In this document: positions 47,689 through 59,398 of the stretch, in pieces
Numbering within the stretch: the first letter of the stretch is position 1
Layout: each line of letters begins with the position of its first letter
Assembly: GCF_000004195.4 (NCBI RefSeq)
Contig: NC_030678.2
Span: forward strand, 35,135,701-35,199,700
Reading direction: 5' to 3'
DNA: 64,000 nucleotides
Origin: Xenopus tropicalis
Taxonomy: Eukaryota; Chordata; Amphibia; Anura; Pipidae
Made by a program: the position numbers and the translations under genes
The notes under the pieces: generated by a model
Told to the model about the DNA's origin: nothing
The model's database searches: none
Seen by the model: the letters and a program-made list of their open reading frames with translations, nothing else

Positions 47689-49904
47689 AGTCATTGCACA
47701 ACTGCAACTGTCTAAAGATACCGGGAGTCAGAGCCCACTGTGCATCGGAAGCGCAAGGTTGTGTGAATGCGGCGCACACTTCAGCCATTCACACCTGCAA
47801 GTATGTACATAACCGCCAGCCCAGCGAATAGGGAACCTATAAATGGCAATTCACGCAGCTATTTGGGCAGTGAGATGCTTTATAATAGTGCTGGCATTTG
47901 ATTGGAAACCTTACAAGCACATATTCGGTTCAACATTTTGTATATTGCGCTGTCAATAAATGACCCCAATACCCTATACCTGTCTGTACCCCCACAACCT
48001 CCCCGAGATCGGGCGATCATTATCTCCCCGGCTCAAAGGAGCCAGCCAAGGTGTTTAAACCGGGACAGAAGGTGAAGCTCTGACCTGTCCTGAGTGGGAT
48101 CGAACCACCCCCCTCCCCACCCAGCCATTCCCTTTCCCCAGATGCAAAACTTGCTATTTTATCTCCCTGAGCGCTATAAACACACCGCCCCCAGAAGAAC
48201 GATATCAGATCATCCCATCCCCACTAAGACTGAGCAACTGCCACCCAGAGAACCCCACCCAATCTTCCCAAAATGACCAATCACTCCCCTGGGCTTGTTG
48301 AAGTTACAGTTCAGCGAAAGCTGGGGAGGCTGCACATTTGCCGATTATAGTACATACAGTGCAGTAACAGTCTAAAAGCGCTAAGACAGATCCATTAGTT
48401 TTCTCTCTCAGCTCCACTCTGAGCATATAGCCAGGCAGCGCACCATAGAAATCAATGGCAGCCACAGCCGGGCAAGGGTTAAAGTAAGTCCCCTGCACCC
48501 AGGGCTGCTCATGGCTACTGACAGGCTACTATCTGCTTTATCCACCAGACTGACTACAGACTAGAAGTGAGAGAAGCATGCAGGCAGAGAATGATAAATC
48601 TCAAAGTATCCCCTGATAGAGAGAAAGGTAGGAATACGGAGAAACAATGGAACACAGTTACATATGTATTATACCCATATGTACATATTATATGTGCCCA
48701 TTCCCCCTGAAATCCTATGTAAGCCGCACAGTCCATGGCGGCCCCCCAGCAGGCAGGGTGCAGATGGATGCGCTCAGATGGAACTACCTGCAGGAGAGGA
48801 GGAGGAGCTGCCATGGAGCAGCAGAGGGAAGCTCCTGTGAATCCGGGGCCGTGCCTTCTCCCCACCCTTCCTTCTCATTGCATCTGCTTTCTTGTGCCAC
48901 CTTTGTGCTTCACATACAGTTTATATTGCTCCTCACTATGATGGGGCTGGGGGTGGCTAAAACCCTCATAGGCATTTTAATAAAGTGACATCACTACCTT
49001 CACTTCCAGCTGCAAAAAAACCCGTATCAAGAAGCCTTCTCCCTACACCCCTCCCCCTCCCCCCCGCACCGACACGTGTACCCCAACTTTCACTCATGAT
49101 AGCACCCCCTGTGCCCCTTACCCTTCCCATCCATACACAAACCCAGAGCCCAACATCCCTTTTAATATAAGACCTTTGACCTTTACAACTGGTCCCTAAA
49201 CATTACCAGTGGGTGGTCACCCCTTCCCCCCCCAAAAAACTGATTTGTCTCTCTCCCACATTTGTATTTTTCACTATAAGACAAAAGTAAATAAGTGTTC
49301 CCCCCCAGATACCTCCCAGTCCCAACTGAACAGGAACAAGAGGTGAGAGCCCCCCCTCCAGTCTGACATTTCCCTCTCACTTAGTCACTTTCGCGTCCGC
49401 AGCCAGTAAACCCGGCTCAGTATCACACATAATGAGGTGCTAAGAAGCTTAGAGAGATTGTTACTTCGGGGAGCCCGGGATCACTCATTTCTGTCCGGCA
49501 TAATGGCTGCACCCCGCCTCCCCAGCCCCCTCTTATTCACTCTTTATCTGCGATCTGTTAATTAGCTGCTTCTGATTCGCCCGAATCTTCCTTCTAATGA
49601 TCTTTCAGTACAGCACCAACACGTATTGGTTCCATCACCATCAGGGGGGGTGCAGTTTATTGAATTATTTATCTGAACAGAAAGGTAAAGTTGCACAGGG
49701 ACTCGCAAACCTCCAATCTACAGCACATTAATAAATATACGCCCAAGCTACTTTAGCCTCCATCCCCTGGCTGGGCGCTGTATATTACATTGCTTTCATC
49801 ATTTCACCCAAACTTCATACATGTGCAATTTCCCTCCTGCGATGGCGCAGAACAGCAACTGCGAATGTACAACGAGATTTCTGCAAATATTATCCTTTTA
49901 TAAA

Positions 49905-50300
49905 TGACTCCAACGGTAACAGATCCGTCTATTATATTTGTATACACTACTGAAAAAGTGAAACCAGATCCAGCCAAACGTTATCACTTTATATCTTACT
50001 CCAAAAGTGAAACCAGATCCATTAAAACAAACCAAACAGAATGGTACTCCGTGAAAATAGATCCCTCTGAATATTACCTTCAAATATTACTCCAAAAGGT
50101 AAAACAAGCCCCTCTAAATAGGATCTATTAACACATAAACCTAAAATGAAAACAGATTCGTTCAATTAAATATTATCAGTGTAAATATTAATCCAGCTGG
50201 GGAAACGGATCCCTCTAAGAATTGCTGTACAAGTGGAAACAGATCCCCCTTAATACTTCTCATTTAAACTTTACTCCAAAGTGAAACGAATTCCCCTCCA
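49905..50300. repeat. Degenerate tandem array, ~47-bp spacing
   Basis: A motif like GTGAAACCAGATCCCTCT recurs about nine times (near 49917, 49958, 50006, 50051, 50098, 50146, 50200, 50231 and 50281). TACTCCAAAA and AATATTA-type words lie between. Units are strongly diverged, so this is an old minisatellite. Confidence 0.65.
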
Positions 50301-51364
50301 TGTGAGCAGCACAGACAAGTGTCAGACACACGGACGCTAATGAGAAGTGATGAGAAGTGTATCTGGCAGGGCTCACACACTGGGGCCAATTCCACTCGCA
50401 CTTACATCAATAAAGAACTTTAATATTTAACACAGTAAAACCCAAGAACACAGCACTTTTTAAGACATAAAAATACAAATTTAACAGTAAGAGGAAATAG
50501 AAAAGCATCAGTCCATCAGTGCATTTTATACCTTTTTCTGTCATTTTCGTCATTTTAATTTTCGTATGCTTTGAATTCCCCAATAATTAATCACGGAACC
50601 CAATAATTATCCGATTTAATCCACCATTTTTTTCAGTTATTCGTAGTTTAACTTCTTTCCTAGCCCCCCCCCATGCCAGGCACAAACGAATGGAGCTGGG
50701 AAATGACGCACTGTATTTTGTTATTCGAATTGTAGCAGTTTCTAGATTGTTACATACAATTTACTACACAAATAAACACAGTTTACAAGTCACTTGTTTT
50801 GCCGAAGTGAAGATGCATTAGGAAGAAGATGAAATACCCCCATTATGGCTGCACTGTGAATTCCACTCAAACGTGGCTAAATCGTCCTTACATGTCACGG
50901 AATTACCTGGGTGAATTAACATCGCTGAAAGTCAACGACTCCCACAATTACACGTTGTTCAGAGAGGGAGAAGATTCAATTAACAATTTAATTTTAGAGG
51001 AAATGTAAACGGGAAGTTGCAATTTTAAACAAAATCTGATTTTTTTTTTACTTTGACACACATGCACTTATATAAATATATTTCTATATACAGAACTAGA
51101 GAGAGACAAAATGTAGGTATCTGCACATTTCAGCTCACAGTGGCACCATAAAATGGCACTGATCTGGGCCCAAGGCAGTACTGTAACTGCCCCAAGGTGC
51201 AAATAATGGAGAGACGCACAAGAGGATGAGGTAGAACCTCTTTACAAAAACTCTCAGGACGCATTTTGCACTTTATTATATAAAGAGTTAAGGCTAGAAT
51301 CCAGGGAAAAAGTGAGCTAAATTTCCTCTGATCTCCTCCATCATCCCTAGGGATACCTAGTTCC

Positions 51365-52166
51365 ATCAGGGGATATATACGGGGTACCTGGGATCATTAG
51401 TGAATATATACAGGGTTCAGTACAGAATGGAAACAGGGGTATTATTTGGTAATAAATACTCTGGTGCTTGGAATCATTAAGTAACAGATGCTGGGGTGTC
51501 TGATATAATTAGGGAAATTATACAGGGGTGCCATGTATCATTAGGGGAGAGATTTAGGGGTGCCTGGTATCACTGATATTTTATATGGTGTCTATTAAAG
51601 GAATAGATGGTGGGGTGCCTGATATAATTATAGAATTGTTATAATTATTGGTATCTGGGATCTCTAAGGGACCGATACAGGGGATCTGCTATAATTAAGA
51701 AATAGATATAGGGGTGCCTGGTATAATTACGGAATAAATATATAGGGGTGCCTGGTATAATTAGGGAATATATATAGGGGTGCCTGGTATAATTAGGGGA
51801 TATATATAGGGGTGCCTGGTATAATTAGGGGATATATATAGGGGTGCCTGGTATAATTAGGGGATATATATAGGGGCGCCTGGTATAATTAGGGAATATA
51901 TATAGGGGTGCCTGGTATAATTAGGGAATATATATAGGGGTGCCTGGTATAATTAGGGGATATATATAGGGGTGCCTGGTATAATTAGGGGATATATATA
52001 GGGGTGCCTGGTATAATTAGGGGATATATATAGGGGCGCCTGGTATAATTAGGGAATATATATAGGGGTGCCTGGTATAATTAGGGAATATATATAGGGG
52101 TGCCTGGTATAATTAGGGAATATATATAGGGGTGCCTGGTATAATTAGGGGATATAGGGGTACCTG
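51365..52166. repeat. 32-bp minisatellite with 160-bp higher-order repeat
   Basis: The unit is GGGGTGCCTGGTATAATTAG plus GGAATATATATA (32 bp). From about 51735 to 52166 the units are nearly identical; from 51365 to about 51735 they are decayed and irregular. The block at 51761-51920 recurs exactly at 51921-52080 as five 32-bp units, marked by one GGGGCGCC variant per block. Confidence 0.95.
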
Positions 52167-52430
52167 ACTGGTAGGCAGCCAGTGGCTGGGGCTGGGCGAG
52201 CATGTGTGCGGCCGGTGGGGCTGATGGGGCAGATGGGGCCCCGCCATATACAGGGGAGCAGAGGAATGTTGTTGCACAGATTCCAAGGTCACTGCCATTA
52301 ACCCCTTGCGCGCACTCCCACACTGGGCCCTGTAGGGAGAGGGGATTAGGGCAGGGAATGGAGCCTTATTAGAAGCAGCTGCTCAGCACAGGGGATGGGA
52401 TCACTCCCAAGCTTCCAGGTGGCCTTGCCC

Positions 52431-52635
52431 AGATCTGGTACCGGGACTATTACTGACCTCTCTCCCATCTGGTACCGGGACTATTACTGACCTCTCTCCC
52501 ATCTGGTACCGGGACTATTACTGACCTCTCTCCCATCTGGTACCGGGACTATTACTGACCTCTCTCCCATCTGGTACCGGGACTATTACTGACCTCTCTC
52601 CCATCTGGTACCGGGACTATTACTGACCTCCCACC
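52431..52635. repeat. 34-bp minisatellite, six units
   Basis: Six copies of CATCTGGTACCGGGACTATT plus ACTGACCTCTCTCC start near 52432, 52466, 52500, 52534, 52568 and 52602. They are practically identical apart from the first and last bases. Diverged CTGGTACC-like words continue to about 52735. Confidence 0.95.
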
Positions 52636-53656
52636 TCTGCTAATGGCTTTATTACAGTCCCTCTTCGCATGTGGTACCCGGCCTTCTTCTGAACTACACT
52701 CCTGGCTCATCCTGGGTCAGTACCGGGTACTGTTACTACTTACATTACTGATAGGCTCCATCGCACAACTAAATCCAGAACACATTTCAGCGACAGCGAT
52801 TATTACTCTCTGAGCAGAACAAGTGACAAGTTACTCTGAGTTTTACGCCTTTAGGCACAATGAGTTATTTATACCTTACCTTAATTGCTTTGAGTACCAT
52901 ACACTTTAGCTGTTAGGATTCCACCTTACCCTTAGTTACAGTTAGTATTGGCCTGATACCCTTATAGATACTATAAGCACTACAGCTAATTAGTAGGGTT
53001 TGGAACTACGGGTATCGCACGATCTGGTACTACTTTACTATAGCTTTAATACCAAGTTACCCCTCCGTACTCCCCTGTGGTACCCTATTCTCCTGTTTGT
53101 ACCCCAGCAGATTTGCACCATCCCCTCTGTGAATCAGCCATGTATGGGAGGCCTATAGTCAGTAGGCTGCAATCTGTTCTCTCATTGGGGCCTTGGGAAA
53201 ATAAATTGTTTTTATTGTTTTTGTATCTCCTTTTTTACTCAGTTTCCAATTAGTGTAACAACTGCGCTTTATTGGGCCCAGAGTTCCCCAAGGAAAAGGG
53301 GATTTACAGAGAGCTGAGCAAAGCGCAGCGCTGTTTGTCGCACTGGGAATTGCGCAAATGCCCCTCAGGGAGAGACCTCACACTGGGCTGCCCGGCTCCG
53401 CTCGCATTGCCCCAACCCCTTGCTGTGTGTAAGCGCTAATAGCGCCAATAATAATGCTAATACATTTCTATAGATATACACTATGCAGGTATGAGTGATA
53501 CTGGTGCCAGTATTGTATAATTCTTTCCCTACATGTCCCCTGCCCAAGCCCCACCGGTATAACAGCCCCAGGTACCAGTAATACCCACACCCTATACATT
53601 CTCCTATGTGCCCCACTGTCCCCCCAACACCCAGTGCCAGCAGAGTTGCCCATTAC

Positions 53657-53705
53657 CTGGATGCCCATTGGTGCCCAAGCAGCTGATGTCTGTATGAGTG
53701 ACCAT
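53657..53705 (-). CDS. HIC1: Predicted first coding exon of HIC1 (long N-terminus)
   Basis: A donor reading CATCCAG|GTAATG on the minus strand ends this exon at 53657. Its last base plus GT at the 47495 acceptor makes a Gly codon, and the joined frame runs without a stop from an ATG at 53705: 16 codons (MVTHTDISCLGTNGHP), then GGQLNT and the conserved MLDAMEV. An in-frame TAA lies upstream near 53845, so this ATG is the first in frame. Human HIC1 also has an isoform with about 19 extra residues from an upstream exon; similarity to that is slight. This would give a 664-residue protein. It is inferred from splice phase and context, with no transcript evidence. Confidence 0.5.
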
Positions 53706-53744
53706 CCCCAGCCTGTGTGAGTGCCTCACATACAAAGTGCCAGC

Positions 53745-53970
53745 CTGCCCAGCAGCATGCCAGCTCCAGCCCCTAGCGGCCCTCTGCTCCCTTGTGATGG
53801 GACGGGTGGCAGCGAGCGGCCCGGGTTCTCCCTCTGCTGTTTAGGCGCCGGGCCCGACAGTACGTTCCTCTGCTTCTGTCTGAGCGATTCCCCAGCTATT
53901 TCGGTGCGCTCTCCCGTTGGGCGGCTAAAGCGCTGTGTGCGCGGAGCTATAATAATCTGCAAGGTAAAAT
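53745..53970. promoter_or_regulatory. HIC1: CpG-rich block, probable HIC1 promoter
   Basis: This is the densest run of CpG dinucleotides I see in the window (GGGACGGGTGGCAGCGAGCG, CGCCGGGCCCGACAGTACG, GGGCGGCTAAAGCGCTGTG). A TATA-like TATAATAA (plus) lies at 53948-53955, readable on the minus strand as TTATTATA. Its place just upstream of the predicted first exon fits a HIC1 promoter, which in mammals is a CpG island. Direction of the TATA-like word is ambiguous. Confidence 0.5.
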
Positions 53971-54294
53971 CCAGGGCAGGAACTTCATGTGACCCCAACT
54001 TGAACTTCACACACAGCCAAACTTCTTCTTAAAGGGCCAGCAGCGCTCTCATTTCCTCCCCCCCCCCCCCCCCCGCCCCGATGCCTCCCCCCATCACTCA
54101 CAGGCAGGATGCGGGGCCCCTAAGGACGCGCACTTATTCACACACGGATCGCTCACACAGCATATGATGCACAGCTAAAGGAATCCCAGTGTCAGTGAGT
54201 GCCCCTTCCCAGCCCGGAGCCCCAATGCATTGACTTGGGTATCTTTACTGTGTCCACAGTTCTGTCATCCCAAAGAAATTCTCATTTCTTACAG

Positions 54295-54404
54295 TTAATA
54301 TTATGATTGAGTCGCATTTCAGGAAAAGCAACTGCGCGACAGAATCGCACATGGATGTGAAACAGCGCACAGAGCGCCAGCAAATTCCGCAGCGTTGTAC
54401 AAAG
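54295..54404 (+). other. Candidate plus-strand exon divergent from HIC1
   Basis: A good acceptor (AAATTCTCATTTCTTACAG) and donor (TTGTACAAAG|GTAAGG) bound 110 nt on the plus strand. One frame is open (36 codons) but resembles nothing I know. A donor at 53963 (CTGCAAG|GTAAAA) in the CpG block could be the preceding exon. A noncoding divergent transcript is as likely as a coding one. Confidence 0.3.
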
Positions 54405-57400
54405 GTAAGGCAGCAGCTGCCCCATGCAGCCATGAATCCGATCCTCCATAGACATTAGCTGGGATATTACATCGCTCAGTGTATAGCGGCATTGCGCTGC
54501 CAGCAGATGTACATAACTAACAGGCAAATTAGCACATCGCCAAACTCAATAGCGCCAAGCTGCGATCCCTGCCGCTCCTGCCATTTCCCTATTCCGATGC
54601 TGCAATATCGCCTGCGCCAAGAGAGCAGCAGGGTTCGGTTTAACCCCTAGCATGCCAAAGGCACTTGGGGGTGATGGGGTATAGACAGACTCTTTACAGT
54701 ACAGGGATCCCATGGTGTCTCCCATCCTGTAAAATGTGATCGCTCAGGGCATTAGGAACCGACCATCACTGAGGGATCCCCCCAGATGCAGCAGGGAGAC
54801 GCACTTACAGACCCCATGGTACATAAGGAAAGTATAGACAAGTGATCTATAGGAGTCCCAACCTGTTGTTAAACTACCAGTAAAGGCTGCCGGAGGGTGC
54901 CAGGAGTTGTGTAGCAGCAGAAGGAGGAAATACATTGGCCCCAAGGTAGGCACAGATTTCTGCCAGCTGGGGTGTGAATGCCACCTCCTGGTCCCTTCCT
55001 CCTAATGGCTTATGATGTACAGATTAGTGGCAGTCATCTGCAGAACATAAAAAAGATCATTACCTGTGGGGTCTTCTCTGAAACCCATGCCCCGGTAAAG
55101 ATGATCCCAGGATGGTACCCTCCTGGCCAGCCTTGGACTGCGCCTGTTGCCCCTCTCTCTGCGCTCAGACTGTGGCTTGCTCTTAGCGGCTCAGCTTTCT
55201 GCTGCTCTCTGCTGCCACCTAGTGCTCAGTGCTCCAGCTGCGAGCAACTCTTATCACACAAGGACAGCACTGTCTGAATGGGGTGTCAGAGCTTGGGAGG
55301 ACCCTTTGTCTAGGTTGGTAAGGCATCTGCAGCCCCTCCCCTGGTGTCTACCCTCTGGAACTTCAGACCATTACAAAAATAGCACAAAAAATTAGTCTTG
55401 CTCATTTATGAAGGACTGACCAATATCTCACCCTCTAAGCACAAGAGGCCTGGGGCAAATCATTGTGCATCTTCCCATAGCAATACAAGGGGCCTGTCAG
55501 AATAAACCAAGCACATATTTCTATATATATTTCAATAATGATGTTTTTATTTATTAATTTGCAACTGAGTCATCATTATATGGCATTTCTAATAGGGCAA
55601 GGGTTGACTGACAGCAGGGCAGTATGGCAGCTCTAAATGATATGTACACATAAAGGAATACATGGGAAAATAAAGTACTGTTTATTAAAGGTGAATATTA
55701 ACTAAAAACTGCTTATTGCATAATGAAAGAAAATTACACTCTGACTTCCCAAACATGTTTAATAGTTTAAAAAATATTTGTAAATGTAATTGCTCTTGAA
55801 AGCTGTATGTGCATCTAATATGGACAGACCTTAAGGAGAATAGACTTGTGCTTTTGCTAGTGACTAGTTGTAGTGGAACTGGGTTGGGTGGTTTAACTAC
55901 CATGCAGCAGCCACAGAAAGGGGGCCTGGATTGTGGGGTTTGCTATATGGTAGTCCTCCTCCCTGCTCCCTTCTGGACAAACAAACAGGGGGATGATTTT
56001 TGTGTTCCAGGTCACCCCTAAGATTTTTTGGAGGGGAGGTCTGACCCCTTTTATTAATGTCGCTGTCTGAAAGCTAAGGGAGAATTGATGGAGAGCAGGA
56101 TTAAACTTAAAGGATAAATGTCATTGCACCAACATATTTGTCTCTATTTACCCGCTGGGCAGAGTAGTGATTGTCTGCAGTCACATTGCCTTTCCACTGG
56201 ATTTCTGAAATATAATATAATATAGAGTTAACTATAACACAAGGCATTGAGTGGAACAGGATGCCAGTAATAGCAGAATGAATCCTAAACCTTTCTATAA
56301 ATACACAGTAAATTCATAAAGGAACTTCCTAGTGACTGTGCATGAAGCAGATGGGACCCTCGCAACGCCAGACTCCTGTATATAAATGAGCCATGCTGCC
56401 CCTTTATTTACCCATGTTTATTCATGTAATATCAGCATGTTTATTGGCTCAGCTGCAGTGCAATAAACTCACCTATAATGCATTCTTGACATCTGATAAA
56501 TGATGACCAATTGCAACAAGACCATTAGAATATAAAGTGAGTAAAGACTAGCCTTACTATTGGCTGCTTGATCCACAGCACTGCGGCCTCCCTAATGTAA
56601 AGGAGTGTAGGTCCTTGTGTGGAACTATGTGCCACAAACTTGCCTGTGTCCGTCTCTGTGACTCTGTGTCAGTATTGCAGATATTTCTAAATAAAATAAA
56701 TAAAAGAATGCAGAGTAAAGCTCTGTGACTCTGTGTCATTTTTATTTGTAGGATGATTAGCAGAGCAATTATTTTGTAACAGAGACTGTAGATTATAATA
56801 GTATATATATATATTTATACAGCAGGACAAGCAGTAAATGTTTCTGGGAGGTAATCACCTGAAAGTGTCTGAAGGGGAAATTACATGCGTTTTGCTGCTT
56901 GCCCAGTGGGCAGGAAATCTTGCAGGTGGAAAAATGCCAGGTATCACCCTGTGTGCCAGTGACCTTATGCTATTACAGCTAATATGGCAACCAAAAGGAT
57001 CACTGACAGCAAGGAATGTACCAAATGGCATTCACTGACAAGGTTGGCAAGGTGCATGCTGGGAGAGGAGCTCTCAGGGCCACTTCTAAAGTCCAATGTT
57101 ATTGCCCACCCATAGGCTGCTCAGCTTGGAATGGGGCAATTTACAGAATCCACAGATTGCCAGTCCAGGCCTGGTGGAACCAGGAGAGAGGGGGCCTAGT
57201 TGGTAGATCAGTGAATCCAGAATATGTACCAGTGGGTTGAACCTGATGGACGGTTCTCTTTTTTCAACCCATTTAACATCCAGAAGGCTGCATGCTGGAA
57301 ACCCCCACACTGCATAGTTCAGCCCAAGCTCTTTGTTTGGCTTCTCCCTATAGGAAACCAATGATCTTACACTGGGGAGAATGCTAAAGCTTATATGTGG

Positions 57401-59390
57401 GATGTTTTCCATTTAAATAATAGCAAATATAAGGCAGTGTGTTTGGCACATCTTTGCGTGTGGATGTGCGGATGATGCTACATACTCCAGCACTCCAACA
57501 CCTGTGGCCAGCTATCCCACCCAGGGAATATGCAGAGAGGGGCGTTCTAGGCAGGAATATATGAACAGAAGATGATGGGGCCCTAGAGGAGTGCAGCACA
57601 TCGGCACAAGGCTGGGGTAATGATGTTTTTGTTGCACATAACCTTTTAGCTAGACAGCGGGATGAGCAGCAGAGGGGGAGAGGGGAGCCGAGTAGGGAGA
57701 TAGAGGCAGCATTTGGACCTACTCTGTGAACATTCAAGTTAAAATCCAGCTGTGCCTCTTTCCATTCTCCAAACCGCAGGATGATGTGCCAACTTCATTT
57801 GTCAGATTATCCCAGCGCTCAATTACAGGGAGAGAATGGGGGATCCATCTTGCTGCAATTTAGCTGCCTGGCTTTTAATTAATTCAAAATTTGTATTTAA
57901 TTAGGAGCCCTTGGAGGCAAGGAGGTGCATATGTATAGAGTCCAGGCTGAACTTTATATACCGCCCCCCCAACCCCCTCCAGAGACCTTGTAATTGAATG
58001 CAAATTTCTGAATGGAATTTAATTCACAGGGATGAGCAGATTAGTGAGAAAGGGAAGAATAACTGGAAACATGGAAACAGGGGGTGGTGGGAAAGATGTT
58101 TTGGGGTGTGGCCCCTTCTGCTGAACTTTACATATGGCACAGAGCCTTAGCTTGAGAGGAACATAAACCTTTAAATAAATGAATGTATAATTAATCAGAC
58201 TACTATTCTCAACATTATTTACAGCTATTATATATTTTTTTGAACATTCCAAGATATTAAGAAAAATGCAATTGGCTAATTTAGTGACTATTGTAACAAT
58301 ATCGCCACCTGCTGGTAAGTGTTCTGACTTTAATCAGTGGGCAGAATGTATCAATAGAGGACTGGTGGGCGCATGGGCCCCATAAATAGTGACTGTCTAT
58401 GGCATCTTGCAGGGACCCCTTTGGCATTGGCCAGAATCCACAGATTCAACAATCACCAATATACATTTTAGTATATTATATACATTATATGCAAGTGACG
58501 TGCTCTCAGAGACACAGAGGTAACCAAAACACACAAGAAACAGTAGAAAAAACTGGCACTTACAGTATATTGTAGTGTCACCCACTGTGACCTACAGCAC
58601 TTACATTTGGCCATTTGTGTCTGTAAGTTACCCTCCCATATAGATTGTAAGCTCTACAGGCCAGGGACCTCCATCATCTTGTGTTCTTGACTCTTATTGC
58701 AACTCTACCTTGTATTTATTTGTATTTATTGTTGTACTTTGTATTTATCTATTATCTTAATAACCCCCTGTTTGTATAAATGTATTCTACTGTACAGCGC
58801 TGCGTACATAAGTAGCGCTTTATAAATAAAGATATACATACATACATACATACATTTCCACTACACTTATATATGGCTGTAAATTATGCACATTTCCTTG
58901 CTTGGGGGTCCCTAGCTTTCCTACATTGGCTGCCACTGGGGGTCCCCTGACTTTCTCATGATGCTTGGAGCTCACATTACTAAGGTTTTGTATCATTGGC
59001 TCAAGCAACAAGTCACTGTCATTAACCTGACATAGCTTACAAGTGGGATAATTAGCTGTGTGGCAGAAGAACAGGGGCAGCACCACTCTATTACTATAAA
59101 TATATTAGGGAAAGGGGTTTGAAGTGTTGCCATGAAATCCAATCTTGTAATTTCCTCCTGTCATACTGTTTGTACAACCTGTATATAATTTTATTTTTAT
59201 AGTGTCAACTGTGTACTGGGTAAAGTCTAAGGTTAAATTAGGGAGAAGATGTATACACTACCAGATATAAACACAACATAACCCAGTACCAGACATCTGG
59301 GGAAGCTCACTTAGTGCATGTCTAATGGTGCTAGGAGTTGCACTGCTGCCTGAGTAACACTTACAGAGAGTGCTATTGCCTCTATCTTGA
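54405..59390. other. HIC1 upstream flank, no recognised gene
   Basis: About 5 kb without a convincing exon. It holds fragments of a dispersed repeat (CCAGAATCCACAGATT words near 57140 and 58430, with AATAGTGACTGTCTATGGCA near 58386) and a retroelement-like tail at 58639-58856. An AT-rich block with many short open frames lies at 55500-56300. DPH1 and OVCA2, the next genes in human, are not recognised here. Confidence 0.6.
58639..58856 (+). repeat. Retroelement-like 3' tail with ATAC microsatellite
   Basis: The stretch from ATAGATTGTAAGCTCTACAG through CAGCGCTGCGTACATAAGTA and GCGCTTTATAAATAAA ends in (ATAC)n. That form is typical of a non-LTR retroelement 3' end with a simple-repeat tail. 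A short related tail is at about 36680-36725. Family not assigned. Confidence 0.55.
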
Positions 59391-59398
59391 ACTACTGT

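Larger units (their letters stand above)
47496..53656 (-). other. HIC1: Probable HIC1 intron / 5' region
   Basis: Between the large exon and the proposed first exon lie about 6.2 kb. They hold a short repeat end at 47646-47688, CpG-containing stretches at about 48730-48860 and 49380-49520, a degenerate tandem array at 49905-50300, an AT-rich block at 50400-51060, and two minisatellites at 51365-52166 and 52431-52635. Intron status depends on the first-exon inference. Confidence 0.5.

Noticed and set aside
48364..48385. Match to the miR-132/212 seed (TAACAGTCT) on the plus strand
   Set aside because: Mammalian miR-132/212 lie upstream of HIC1, so I looked for them. Only nine bases match here; the following bases differ from both mature miRNAs and no complementary arm lies at hairpin distance.
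54282..54527. 81-residue minus-strand frame upstream of the HIC1 promoter
   Set aside because: No known domain and no matching donor into HIC1; better splice signals in this stretch are on the plus strand.
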